Of a DNA stretch of 32,102 nucleotides, positions 9,970-20,754 are shown one piece after another; within the stretch, counting starts at the first letter, position 1; each line of letters begins with the position of its first letter. The notes beneath the pieces were generated by a model. The model was given only the letters and a program-made list of their open reading frames with translations. It was not told the origin of the DNA and ran no database searches. A program made the position numbers and the translations under genes. The stretch comes from Anthracocystis setariae (Eukaryota; Basidiomycota; Ustilaginomycetes; Ustilaginales; Ustilaginaceae), in assembly GCA_928724745.1 (NCBI GenBank), contig CAKMXJ010000017.1, forward strand, positions 1 to 32,102. The letters are read 5' to 3'.

Positions 9970-9995
9970 CTTGTCTCCTGGGGGTGGGAGACAAG
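9970..9995. repeat. CTTGTCTCC/GGAGACAAG inverted repeat
   Basis: Perfect 9-bp arms (9970-9978 and 9987-9995) flank an 8-nt loop TGGGGGTG. The arms are the same word as the surrounding motif field. Confidence 0.8.
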
Positions 9996-10157
9996 ACGCG
10001 TCAGGTCAATTTGGCAGGGGAGATTTGTCTCCCGCCAGCCATCGGGGACAACCGCCTAGGGCTAGGGTGAACCCCATTCACGGACCACGTCGGTCCGAAC
10101 CAATCAGAAAAGGACAACAAACGAGACATACGGTGATGCCCCCAACAAGGAGGAAAG

Positions 10158-10176
10158 ACACGCAAGGATTGCGTGT
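10158..10176. repeat. ACACGCAA/TTGCGTGT palindrome 1
   Basis: Perfect 8-bp arms around a 3-nt centre (GGA). It is the first of three related palindromes in a gene-free stretch. Confidence 0.75.
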
Positions 10177-10272
10177 TTAGCAACGAACACTTGTCGGTCA
10201 TGGGACCTTCTGGAGTAAGGCTATAGCGACGATGGTTGTCACTTAGCCGTACACGTTTGCTCACGCCATATG

Positions 10273-10280
10273 TATATATA
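10273..10280 (+). promoter_or_regulatory. TATA-like element TATATATA
   Basis: An eight-base alternating TA run in otherwise mixed sequence. If it serves the plus strand, the leader downstream contains no ATG until about 10715, so no coding gene can be attached to it with confidence. It is not self-complementary evidence of direction and could serve either strand. Confidence 0.3.
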
Positions 10281-10366
10281 GAGGTTGCATTTCACTGTGT
10301 GGTAATCGGAAATCCATCGAATCATCAACTAACAAAGTGTGTTCCTAACATACAACCAAGTATACC

Positions 10367-10386
10367 AACACGCAGGCTTGCGTGTT
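10367..10386. repeat. AACACGCA/TGCGTGTT palindrome 2
   Basis: Perfect 8-bp arms with a 4-nt centre, about 209 bp after palindrome 1 and downstream of a TATA-like element. Confidence 0.75.
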
Positions 10387-10539
10387 TGTCTCTCACGTGG
10401 TAACCTACCAAGCTTCCTAGCCTACAGCGCCCACCAGGACGAGTGTTGTTATTCTCAACCCACTTGTGCAGGCTTCGCCGCCGAAGAAGATTAACAACTA
10501 CTTAGTGATTACGAACACGCCCTCAAGGTCGTAGCTTGA

Positions 10540-10893
10540 AGTAAACCAAGGATTGTGGTAAACACGCGTCCTTGCGTGTTCGCAATCAAACTCCGGCGAT
10601 CCGCTCACCACGAGATAGTGATCAGACGACTTGTATCTTCCAATAATCGGGAGGAGGTGAAGCAGGCGGTAGTACCACCTGCTGCGGCAGGCCAGGATCA
10701 CGACGAAGCAGTCAATGATTGCAACAAAACAGTCTCGTCATTGTTGGACATCATGCCTACACCTGCGGTGACAAATATTGATGACAATCTCGATGATGGC
10801 GAGCCCCTCAGTGACATCAGCGACGATGACGAGGATCTCTTTGGATTCTTCGAAACTCTGCCCATTGCTAGCAATTCCCCTGATTGTTTGTAG
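10540..10893 (+). other. Open frame with acidic tail, no ATG start; possible exon or relic
   Basis: A stop-free frame begins after a TGA at 10537 and ends at 10893. The only early start is GTG, which is not expected in a fungus, and the first in-frame ATG is at about 10753, leaving fewer than 50 codons. The translated tail is strongly acidic (DDGEPLSDISDDDEDLFGFF) and looks like real low-complexity coding sequence. It might be the last exon of a spliced gene whose first exon I cannot identify, or a remnant of an element coding region. No family is recognised. Confidence 0.25.
10561..10580. repeat. AACACGC/GCGTGTT palindrome 3
   Basis: Perfect 7-bp arms with a 6-nt centre that includes a G-to-T difference from the other sites, about 194 bp after palindrome 2. 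Confidence 0.7.
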
Positions 10894-11190
10894 CTTCTCA
10901 TGCATTCACCATGTACATACTACTCACATCATCTCAAAGCCCCAGTTTGGTTGTGTTATGATCACAGACTGCTGAGTTCATGATCACGACAAGCACTACC
11001 ATCATCTCAGAAAAATTTGATACATTACGCGCAGGTACTACGGGCGCGCAGGTACTACATGAATTACGTTATATGACGAACAACCTCGAAATACAATAGC
11101 GATGTTGTGATGAGCAAATGCTCGAGAACAGAGCTGCTTAGAATCAGACGAAGTGAGCGTGCGTAAATGATAGAAAGAACAAAGACGACA
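10894..11190. other. Boundary spacer between subtelomeric and core sequence
   Basis: Nothing recognisable. A short direct repeat, GCGCAGGTACTAC, occurs near 11029-11056. To the right, coding density rises sharply. Confidence 0.5.
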
Positions 11191-14100
11191 TCAAGCTTCA
11201 GGGTTACGACCGACCGCAGGTAAGTCCAGGTAGCTCATGAGGTCAGCGTAGCTGAAAATACTGGAGCTCTTGGAGAAGAGCAAAACGACCGCGGCGATGA
11301 GCAGCACAGGGATCCAGAACCACACGAGCATGGCATCGTCGCGCAATTGGAGCTGGCCCTTGCGGCGCCGGGCGACGGCGGAATGAGCTTGCAACGCCTT
11401 AGCTTTGCCAGAGCTAGCCGAAGATGGGTTGTTCGAAGATGGGCCGGCCTTGGCAACGACCTCGATACCTGGATGTGTTGTGCGTCGTCGCGCGGAAGAC
11501 CTACGGGACGGCCCAGCGATCGGGGTGCTCGTTTCCGAGGTAATCTCAGCTGCAGCCATCGAATCCGAAGCGGGCGTCTCCGGCGCAGGGATCGACGCTG
11601 CATCGTTGTCTTCGGACGCGGTGACCGACTCGTAAGCGGGAGGAGGCGAATAAAGGGGGTTGAGACTCCAGGCGCCCTCCTCGACGATGTTCCTCCACAA
11701 AGTGAGAAGGCGACCACGCTCATCATGTTCCCAGCCCTGCTCCGCAGGGACATTACCCGAGCGCATCTTGCCCTTGTCACCTCCCACATCCTCGGCGATT
11801 GCCTCATTCCCATCAGCTTGATCACGGCGTTGTCCAGCAGACCATGACATGAACGTATTGGGCATGGCAAGGTGGAAGACGTTGATGGCCGGGATCGCAG
11901 GCATGGCTGGCATGTGCAATTGTGCAAACTTGTGTGCAACCGTCTGCGGCAGGAAGGCTCTGTTCATCCAGTCTGCTCCGGTGTCGCCGGCCTTGGAGAG
12001 CCATGACTTGCTAACCGCCGCATCCTGCTCGACTTTGTCTTGGTTCGATTTCTTTTCTGGGTAAGAGCCTTTGAGTGCCTCTTCGACCATGAGAGCATCA
12101 GCTGCCTTGAATGCAGCCTTTTCATCGATTACAGGTGTTGGCAGCTCGGACGCCGCCTGCCGTGCCTCTGCATCATCGGCAGGATCTGTGGACGATGTTC
12201 GACGTACATCCTCGGCTTCGTCCCCACTGACCGAGGCACTGTAGTCGCTGTATTCGTCAAAGCTGGTGCTGACGTTGTCATCATCGACATCCGACTGACT
12301 GGGTTCGCTGCTGAGCTCATCCGAAAGGAAATCTTCAGCATCCTCGTCGTAGTGCAAGCTGGCAGCTGCATGCGATGTAAGTCTACGCGTCTGCCAGTGG
12401 CCTGTACGAGTGGTGTTGTCAAGAATCAGCTCGACGTCTTCCTGCTCATAGTTGCGAGCAAGATCAATTGCGTAGAGGCCGCTGATGTCGGCAACGTCAT
12501 CCCTTGCACCGGCGCGCAAAAGCAGACGGGCGATGGCGACGCGGCCGTGGACGGCTGCAAAATGAAGGGCAGTGAGCCCGTTACGGTCGCGAGCATCCAG
12601 AGGGCAGCCACGGCGTAGCAGCGCCTCGACCAGGCGGTGGAAACCCATGAGAGTGGCGAGATGCAGCAGCGTGTGACCTTGCTTGTCAGCCAACCGGATA
12701 GCATCGAGACGAGGCTGAGTGGTCTCCGTGCTATCCACATCGGCGTCCAGCAGACTAAGGAATTGAATCACACTGTCCTGGAAGTTGGAGCTCTGCGAGC
12801 GACTCGTGAAAAAGACCAGCGACTGCCTCCCGGGCTTGAGTGTGGTTGGCTCCGTTGGGCGCACCTCCATTGGCGCCGAAACCGGCCGGCAAGCCAGACT
12901 GCTGACCACCACCTGAACCGACAACGCGCATCGCAACCTCGCGAGCAGAGCGCATTTGCCCGGTCATTTGGAGACCGACGACCTGGAGAGCCAGTTCCAT
13001 CAGTGCGCGGTCAGTCGTGTCAATGTAGGTGAAGAGCTGCAATGGACCGTTGACGGGCGCCGGCTGGGCCGCCTGTGTGGAACTCTTCACGCTGACAACG
13101 ACTGGACCAGGACTTGAACTGGGCGGCAGTAAACACACCAGAGTGTTGCTCGCCCACACCTTGGTGTTGGCTGCAGGAATATCGCCAAAGACACAGGTGA
13201 CGCCTTCGGTGAAGTTCTCGCCCAATACAGTCACCTCGATACCACCGCTGGTGGGTCCTTCTCCGGGGATGAGCTTGGAGATCCTGGGCATCGGTGCCTG
13301 CTCAGCATTGTTGTTCTGCGAAGGAGGCGAAGCTTGTGCAAAGGCAGGGGTGGGACCCGCGTTGGTCGAATTGAGGCGGAGCTGAGGCGGAAGAGCCGCA
13401 GCAGCCGCCATGGCCATAAGCTGCGCAAGGTCGACAGTGCTCGAAGCACCCGCTTGCGCGTTGCGGAAGAACGATTCGAGGTCAAAGCCGGGAAGACTGG
13501 CGAGATTGGTCTGCAGAGTGTTTGGCGACAGAGAACCTTGCGCGAGCTGAGCTTGCATCTGCGATGGCATCTGCGGCATCTGAAGCCGCTGCTGGGGCAT
13601 GTTGTTTGGCTGTTGCAGCGGTTGCGAGGGCCCAGCACCGATCATGGTCGCCGGAGCCGGGGAGCCTCCAACACTAGAAGCATCGCCAGGGGTCTTGGCG
13701 CCGGTGCTGGTGCTGTTGCTGCGCCCAAGACCGTTGCCGGTCATGGCAGTGCCTGCACTGGCAAAAGCATTCCAGAAGTCGGCTTGACTGAATTCGGCAC
13801 CGTTCCCGTTGCCGTTGGTGGCTGGGGCAGGAGAGGTGGCAGTGACAGCGGGTGTGTGTTGGCCTGTGCCCGAGTAGGGTGTCATATTTAGGTCCTTACC
13901 CGAGGTATTACGACGGCGGCGGTTGCCATCGTACGGCTTGGAACGCTCCTTCTTCTGTTTTGCGGGGATGTCGGTGCTAGCAGAGCCGTTTGGCGTGACA
14001 CTACCGCTGGTTGACGCGGCAGCGCTTGCTTGATCGTCGTGTTGAATCGTCTGCTGAGGACGAGGGCTTGTGCGGTTGACCTGCTTGATGACGCCCAAAG

Positions 14101-15880
14101 ACGAGGGAGCAGAGGGAGATGATGCGTTCGAGGCAGCGGCAGCCTGAGCAGCTTGGGCAGCCTGGGCGGCAATGCCCATCGACTTGTGATCGTCTGTGAT
14201 CATGATCGGTGGGGTAGAACCTGTTGCTACAAGACGACCTTGCCAGTCGCGCATGGTGAAGATAACACAGAACCCAACCTTTTCCTTGTGATGTCGACAA
14301 TAGCAAGTGATCCGAGTCGGCAACACGGCTTCTCCGTCTTCAAAATCGACAAAGTCGCCGCAGTTGAAAAGGACCACGCGCTTCTTCTCCTCTTCCTCCA
14401 TGCGGGCTTGCGTCTTTTCCACAGCGTCGGGAGCCGATGGGTCGATACCGAGACTCTTCATTTCTTCTTCTGTTGGTTGACTTTCGAGAGGAGTCTTGGG
14501 GTCCTTCTTCCGATGAGCGCGTTTCCGCTCTCGCTGACGACATCCCTTACAAACGAATACGCGATCATGCGGCGGCGTTGCATTGACAACGGTAGCGTCC
14601 ACAAAGAGCGTCTTCTCGGGAGGCACGTCGGTCTTTTGGTACTTTTTCGATTTGCGTTTCGTACCGCTGAGGGGCGGAAGTTTGATATGCGTGAAGGAGC
14701 CGATGCGCTCCCAACCACCGGCCGGTGCGGTCTTGGGGCGAACAAGCTCGATTCGCATTCGAATCTGGGTTTCGACGCGTGATTTGGCGCCGTGCATGGG
14801 AACACCGTGAATGTGGACCTGAAGATCTCTGAGGCCTTCGCGGTTGGGGCGGACAATTTCAAAGGCAGAATAGCCGAGATCAGCATCCAGATTGTTGCTG
14901 TGAACCGCGGTCTGCGAGCCAAGGCGACGAGGTGCGGTCGCTCCAGCCAGCTTCTTGGGCTCAGATGAATCACCCGAATTGCGACGGGACGACGATGCGC
15001 TGGCGCTGGCATTGCCCTTGGACGCGCGGGAGGACTTGTTGGGTGCCGATGGCGGCATCATGGGAGCAGTGGAGGATGTTGGGATCGTCATGGACGCAAA
15101 AGTGTGGCCATTGGAGCCGTTTGCGTTCGAGGCGACCGCTTCGGATTTGATGGTGGGCGAATCAAAAGACCCAGCTTGCACAAAAGAGTCAAACATTGCC
15201 TCATCATTGTCACCGGCTTTCCCCGTCCATGCAACGTGACCATCGGAATCCTCCCCACTGCCGGCATAGCTGGCGACACTGTTCGTTGTGGTATGGTCGC
15301 GTGGTACCGAGCCGGTTTTGCTGTCTGAACCGCTTGGACTGTCTTGTGTCATGGCTTGCGCAGCGCTGGAAAGACTGCCCATCGCATTGTGAGAGGATGC
15401 AGGAGACAGCATGGAGTGAGGCGAGAAGCCATAATCAGTACTGGAAGTCGAGTCCATGTCCATGGACAGATCTGCGTCGCTGGGGACTGAAATGTTCGCG
15501 AAGTTGGCTTCCCAGCTGCCGAAATTCATTCCTTCGGAACCGAGCTTGGCTCGTTGTTGAGCTTCAAGGTCGTTGATCTCGAGGCCGGGGATCAAAGACC
15601 GGAAAGATTCGCCAAAGATGCTGGGCGAAAACGCAGTGCTGGAGGTGAAACTGTTTTGAACAGGGGCGGCGGCGGCGGCGGCGGCAGCTGCTCCTTCTCC
15701 TGCTCTGCGTACGGAAGCGCTGGTAAACGCACCGCTCTTGGCCGCAACCTCGTCGTCTCCCGTAGAGTCGCTGGATGTAGGGCTGCTGGTATTGGTCAAG
15801 CTAGGAGGCGAGGTGGATTGCGGCTCTGCTTGAAGGGTGAAGTGGGGCTGTGGATGAGAGCTTGCAAACTTGGTAGTCAT
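11191..15880 (-). CDS. MGA2/SPT23-like membrane-tethered transcription factor, with a frame change
   Basis: Two overlapping frames make one protein of about 1,560 residues. Frame one starts at the ATG at 15880: a Ser/Thr-rich region with a poly-Ala run (~64-72), an SPT23/MGA2-type DNA-binding region (~330-565, with CKGC and CYCRHH), Gln/Ala/Asn-rich linkers, and an IPT/TIG domain (~862-950). That frame stops at 12755. The other frame carries three ankyrin repeats (DKQGHTLLHLA, NGLTALHFAA, SGLYAIDLA), a long acidic region, and a single hydrophobic segment WFWIPVLLIAAVVLL close to the C terminus. Yeast Mga2 and Spt23 sit in the ER membrane by such a tail and are released by ubiquitin-proteasome cleavage to activate fatty-acid desaturase genes. 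The two frames join between about 12760 and 12830 by skipping one base; a good GT-AG intron is not evident there, so assembly error, unusual intron and true mutation remain open. Confidence 0.85.
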
Positions 15881-18558
15881 CGCAATTAAAAGATCGAGGC
15901 TGATACAAAACAGATTTCAGCGGTGTTGCAGCGTCGATGATGAATTGAGCCTTTGCGGCACGATTCTTGCTTAGGAATGCTGTCGCTTCCGAAGACCCTT
16001 TCCAACTTGCGATGTGGTCGGAGAATAGATATGCTGAGATCGCTGTCGATTGTGGCGCTGTAGCCGACCTCTCAGAAGAGAAATCAGGCTTGCCGAAGGG
16101 TATATAAGCTGCGAAGCTATGAGGTTGTGTTGAAGAGGACACAGTACCTCTCGATCCCGCTGGACCGCAATGGGAAGGAGAAACGAAGCAGCCAAACCCG
16201 ATCAAGCTGGTGTGCAAGAGACTGGTGGTTCGATAAGAAAGTGGCAGGAGTGAGGATGAGTAGGCGCAGATAATGGTGGTAATGGAGCCATCAACCTCGA
16301 GGACGTCAATGATGGTGAGGAGGAGCGTGGTTGAGAGAGTGCAGTGCGGATGGCTGAGAGCAGTTGCCTGGAAACGCGGTGAGCAAAGCCTCGCTTGACC
16401 GAAGAGTCGAAAGCTGAGCGAGCAAGACCGACACAGGTGTGCAGCCCAATTCAGAGCAAATCACAGTGGTTGGATGCGTGCGTGCGTGGCTTGGCCGTTG
16501 GACGGATTGCACACTCAGCAGGCCCTGCCCCAACCCAATCTGAAATTTAAATGGCACAGGCGTGTTGCATTCTGTTGCATGGGGCAGGCTACTGTAGTCA
16601 CCAGGAGTAGTAGAGTAGTGCCTTCGAATTTTTACTTGCCTGTGTGCCGCTGCGTTCTGGTTGTGTGTGGTTCGTTTCTTTTTTTTGCCTCTTCCTTCCT
16701 TTTTTTTTTTTTTTTTTTTGTTTTCGTGGGCCATGCGTTTTCTATTCGTCTTTGCAAGGAATCCTCTTTCTGTTAGGCTTTGTTGTATGCCCATCTGCAG
16801 CGGTGGTTGTACTTCCGACGGGAGGGATTTGTATATTGGCAGCAGCACTCCACGTCGCTTCGAATTCAGGCACGATAACACTGTTTTACTGTAGCTACTG
16901 ACCCTTCGCCCCAGCACTGCACAGCACAGTAGAGTGTCAAAACTTCGCGATGGCCCATCACAAGCTCATACAACATGGCTTGTCACTTATCGCGCAAATT
17001 TGCATCGGAACCTCCGAACGTACGGTACTGTGCAGTATTGTGTGCGTGCGCACACAGTGTAGATAGCGATCAGTGGCTTGTCAAGTCTGCACTTGTCGAA
17101 AAGTACGTCCCCATCGCTTGGCGCCGAATCTGACCGACCAGGAAGTATCATTTTGGTGAAGCCGGCAGTTGCGACAGTACTGGCTGCCAGGTGCTCTTGC
17201 ATGCACAGCGTCGCTTAGATATGTGCCCCGCCTGCCCAAGATATTCAGCATCGGATCGGCCTAAAGGGTAACAAGACTCATTCCGCAGTGGCACGCTTCG
17301 ACCGTTCCAAGACCGTGTTGTTGGTCTGGAAATTGAGCTTTGAGAGCAGGTATGAAGAAGCGGAAATCTTCCTGAATCCGATTGTCGACGGTCCAGTCTG
17401 TCGGTGCGAGATCAAAAGGGCGGCATCTGCACTCCACCAACTGCGACCTGCTGTAAGTCATGGTCTTCAACTTGCACATCCCATGGAGAACAGAGCAACA
17501 GCAGCGGCACGACCATCATTGCCATGGGTAGAGGCAGAGTTCGCAAACAGGCCATGTGTTAGAGCTTGATATCGGAAACTCGTTCCGGGTCAGTCACTCT
17601 GCCCGTCACTGCACCGTACCGTAACTGCAGAAACGAATGCGCCACCACGAAATTTTGGGGCAGCGAAGACGAAAGGCTAATTGTGCGATTAAAGAACCCA
17701 GTTCGAGTGCAATTGTTGGGTCCTCTCCTAAAGTGCCATCGCTGTTGCCACTCTGGAACGCGACCCAAATTTGACACACACACACACACACAAGTGCTTT
17801 GTGCTGTACAGTATTTGATTCCTCGCCCTTCTCCACGAAGCATGCAGGGCACTTTCGACGTTGCTACTGTATGCTGTGTATTCTTGCCATGCTTGACTCC
17901 AAGTCGAGAACGTCATCTCCGGGATATCACCGAGCGTGCTCCACACGGAACCCGATCGTCCTGATCTGGTCTCGTCTAAGGTGGCTCTGCTCGAATCCTT
18001 CGTTTTCGTGCTCGTGACAGCTGCCTAGAAGATCTGTCAAATTCGAGTGACACGGCCTCGTATCAAGTTTCATCGGCGACAGCTCATCGTTCAAAGGAGC
18101 TTGATCGATACAGTATCTGACCCTTACCACCTTGCTTCTCCGAGGATGGCAATTGCTGTTGCCGGTAATGCGAACATGCGGGGATGCAAATGCATCGCTC
18201 CCAGACCATTGTTCTGAGAGAAAAAAAGTCAGACCGTGCGCTCAACTAAGCGAAGAACCGCACCATAGCTGCACGGCCAATGTCGATAGTCGCTGAGATG
18301 CTTTCCGACTCCTATATGACCGTGATGGTATCTGCATCAGCTTCCTTACGACATGTGCCAGTAACTTATTCAGCGACTCCCAAGTTCTGTTGACGTTGTG
18401 GATCTGTGGTGTCCAAGCAACACCCATCACGACATGTATGTATCGATCAGACTGGCATTGTATTACAAACATGCGACCCGGAACAGACAAACGAACCTAA
18501 TGATACAACCGGCACAGATGAAAGTAGCGAAACGGATCCCGTAGGAGGAGCAGTGCGC
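15881..18558. other. Long intergenic region with simple repeats
   Basis: The left part is the MGA2-like promoter and leader; the right part would hold the MCM5 3' end. A run of 21 T lies at 16699-16719 and a (CA)n tract at 17774-17793. Open frames of up to 203 codons exist, but they start at non-ATG codons or run through simple sequence, and none resembles a known protein. No tRNA is evident. Confidence 0.5.
16101..16107 (-). promoter_or_regulatory. Possible TATA box of the MGA2-like gene
   Basis: TATATAA on the plus strand (TTATATA on the coding strand) lies about 220 bp upstream of the ATG at 15880. I find no ATG on the coding strand between it and that start, which supports 15880 as the first start codon of a transcript beginning here. 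Confidence 0.4.
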
Positions 18559-20754
18559 TCAAACACCGGTACGAGTCAGAGCCTTGCGCTGGTTCGAGAA
18601 GCGAATCACATCCCTCTTCTCCAAGATGAACAGAGTCCGTTCCAACGCGTGGTTGGTGTAGCCCTGGCTCTCGACAAATTCATGACGAAGCTTGGCGTAA
18701 CTCGTGCTCCAACCGATCGGCAGCCTTCGGCGGATCTCGCGTTCCAGCTTCTGACACTCCTCGGCGAGCTCACCTCGGGTCATGCCCTCAACGTTGCCTG
18801 CCTGCACTGCATCCATGGTAGACGAGCGGAAGAGTCGCATCGCCTCATCAACATGCTCCTCACCCACCGTCGGCGACAGCGTGATCTTGGCGAGCGACTC
18901 AGAGATACGTACGATGGCCTCCAACTGACGCACCGTGATCGGGATCGAAGAGCGCTCGTCGTTGTCCCGCTCGACCTGTGCTACCTGCTTTCGTAATGCG
19001 ACAAAGTGCGAAGACAGCTTCTCGGCAGCCTCGGGCGAGAGACGCGGAGCACATCGCGCCTTGCAGAACGAGATGTATCGCTTCATTTGCTCAATGTCGA
19101 ATTCGCCCGTGGCGGTGGCATCGTTGGCACGGTTCATGTGGATGTTCATGACGTGCTTGGCCATGGTGCGGTCGCGCTGCTCGTTGTGTTCGTCTTTGAC
19201 GATAAAGATCATGTCGAAACGAGACAGCACGGTGGTCTGGAAGTCGATATTCTCGCCGGGCGACTTCATGTCGTCGTAACGACCAAAGATTGGATTGGCG
19301 GCGGCGAGAACCGAGGTACGTGTGTTGAGAATGGTCGTGATACCGGCCTTGGCGATCGAGATGGTCTGCTGCTCCATCGACTCATGAATCGCCACACGAT
19401 CTTCGTCGCGCATCTTGTCGAATTCGTCGATACACACCACGCCGCCATCAGCCAGCACCATGGCACCGCCCTCGAGGTAGAACTCGCGCGATTGAGGGTC
19501 GCGCTGCACGGATGCCGTCAAACCAGCGGCGGATGAGCCTTTTCCGGAAGTGTACACAGCGATCGGCGAGACCTTTTCGACAAACTTGAGCAATTGAGAC
19601 TTGGCGGTACCTGGGTCGCCGAGCATGAGCACGTTGATGTCGCCACGCAATCGCATGCCGTCCGGCAAGACCTTCTTGGAGCCACCGAACAAGAGACAGG
19701 CGATGGACTTCTTGATGTCTTGGTTGCCAAAGATACTTGGTGCGATGCTTGCAGAAAACTTTTCGTAGAGGTCCCTGGTCCTAGAGAGGCGCGCAAACTC
19801 TTCCTCCTCTTCAGCGGAGAAGATCCGCGCCATGCCACGACCTCCTGCTCCTTCGGCGTCGATCTCGAGACCCACCACCCTCAGATAGGGCGTCCGCAGC
19901 GCAACAGCGCCAGCTTTGGTGCCCTTGCCCGCCTTGGCGCTGGTAAAGGTAGAGTAGATGCCGGTGGCAATGATTCGCGAGCCAGGAACCACTCGTCCAC
20001 AAAGCGCACGATCGACCGACATGAGCATGTGACGAGGCAGCTCACCGACGGGCACCATGTCCGGTGCCTCCTGCAACTTGACTGTCTGATTGTCGACGAA
20101 CCTACACTTGTCGTGAAGGATGACATATGGATCGGTAGAGCACTGTGGTGCGGTCGTGTCCATCTTGGTCGAGTCGCAGTATCTTGGCAAAGTGAAGCCT
20201 CCGAATCCTGAGACCACGGGGAGAGACTTTGTTGCGCGGCAATCTCTGCACATGATCTGGAGATGCGTCGCGCGAGAAGACAGCGTAGTGGCGCCAATGA
20301 CGATACCTGGCACTCGCACCAGATGCGAGATGCTGTCGGCGTGGAGATCTCGCATGGGAGTCAGGTTGGCATGACTACGAAGTGTGACCTGGCAGTCGGG
20401 TGCCTCGGGCCGTTGGTCACCAGGAGTGATGACAGGGTAGAGGATGGCGCGGGCAGCACGCTTGACTGCCAATTCGAAAAGAGGAAGGATATCCGAAGGA
20501 GTGTCACGGAGTGCTTGGGCGAGATCATTGCTCCATAGCTGGACATGCTCGAGCTGGACCTCGAGTACGTATTGCTTGGCGAGCAGGTTGGCTCGCAGAC
20601 GGTCGCGATAGATGTAGTCGCTGCCTGTGCGGAAAGTCTGGACAAAGTTGAAAAGGGTCTGTTCGGTCTGTGCTGGGGCATCGGGAGCACGAGATGCCTC
20701 AGATCCTGCGAGGGCCTGCGCCGAGAAGACACGACCAGAGTCGAAGCCCGACAT
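18559..20754 (-). CDS. MCM5: DNA replication licensing factor MCM5
   Basis: 731 residues, close to the human length (734), in a single uninterrupted frame. The start is the ATG before [14 protein letters not shown]; the frame upstream begins only with GTG. MCM5 is one of the six subunits of the Mcm2-7 helicase that is loaded at origins and unwinds DNA in S phase in the nucleus. Visible elements are an N-terminal domain with a zinc-binding region (C169, C172, C193, C205), Walker A GDPGTAKS (~379-386), Walker [11 protein letters not shown] (~439-448), the arginine-finger motif SRFD (~511-514) and a C-terminal winged-helix region. The order and motif wording ([15 protein letters not shown]) fit MCM5 better than other MCM subunits. 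An MCB-type element lies in the upstream region. No lesions are seen. Confidence 0.97.
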   Translation of the reverse strand: MSGFDSGRVFSAQALAGSEASRAPDAPAQTEQTLFNFVQTFRTGSDYIYRDRLRANLLAKQYVLEVQLEHVQLWSNDLAQALRDTPSDILPLFELAVKRAARAILYPVITPGDQRPEAPDCQVTLRSHANLTPMRDLHADSISHLVRVPGIVIGATTLSSRATHLQIMCRDCRATKSLPVVSGFGGFTLPRYCDSTKMDTTAPQCSTDPYVILHDKCRFVDNQTVKLQEAPDMVPVGELPRHMLMSVDRALCGRVVPGSRIIATGIYSTFTSAKAGKGTKAGAVALRTPYLRVVGLEIDAEGAGGRGMARIFSAEEEEEFARLSRTRDLYEKFSASIAPSIFGNQDIKKSIACLLFGGSKKVLPDGMRLRGDINVLMLGDPGTAKSQLLKFVEKVSPIAVYTSGKGSSAAGLTASVQRDPQSREFYLEGGAMVLADGGVVCIDEFDKMRDEDRVAIHESMEQQTISIAKAGITTILNTRTSVLAAANPIFGRYDDMKSPGENIDFQTTVLSRFDMIFIVKDEHNEQRDRTMAKHVMNIHMNRANDATATGEFDIEQMKRYISFCKARCAPRLSPEAAEKLSSHFVALRKQVAQVERDNDERSSIPITVRQLEAIVRISESLAKITLSPTVGEEHVDEAMRLFRSSTMDAVQAGNVEGMTRGELAEECQKLEREIRRRLPIGWSTSYAKLRHEFVESQGYTNHALERTLFILEKRDVIRFSNQRKALTRTGV

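Larger units (their letters stand above)
9077..10032. repeat. Dense field of GGAGACA/TGTCTCC motifs
   Basis: I count fourteen exact copies of the heptamer on either strand, at 9077, 9156, 9369, 9482, 9541, 9579, 9602, 9711, 9724, 9738, 9751, 9972, 9987 and 10026, plus CGTCTCC variants. Chance predicts well under one copy in this length. Spacing is irregular except in a short minisatellite. The region lies upstream of the helicase gene and has no supportable coding sequence. Related TTGTCTCT/AGAGACAAG strings form the arms of the hairpins at 3485-3864. Confidence 0.75.

Noticed and set aside
10048..10062. CTAGGGCTAGGGTGA as an interstitial telomere repeat
   Set aside because: Only two imperfect units; too short to separate from chance.
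15801..16217. 138-codon frame overlapping the MGA2-like start
   Set aside because: It begins at TTG and lies across the leader and the start of a well-supported gene in another frame.
16306..16917. 203-codon minus-strand frame with a Lys-rich run
   Set aside because: It runs through the T/A homopolymer and low-complexity sequence, with no domain.
17566..17964. 132-codon plus-strand frame
   Set aside because: It spans a CA microsatellite, has overlapping frames on both strands and no recognisable domain.
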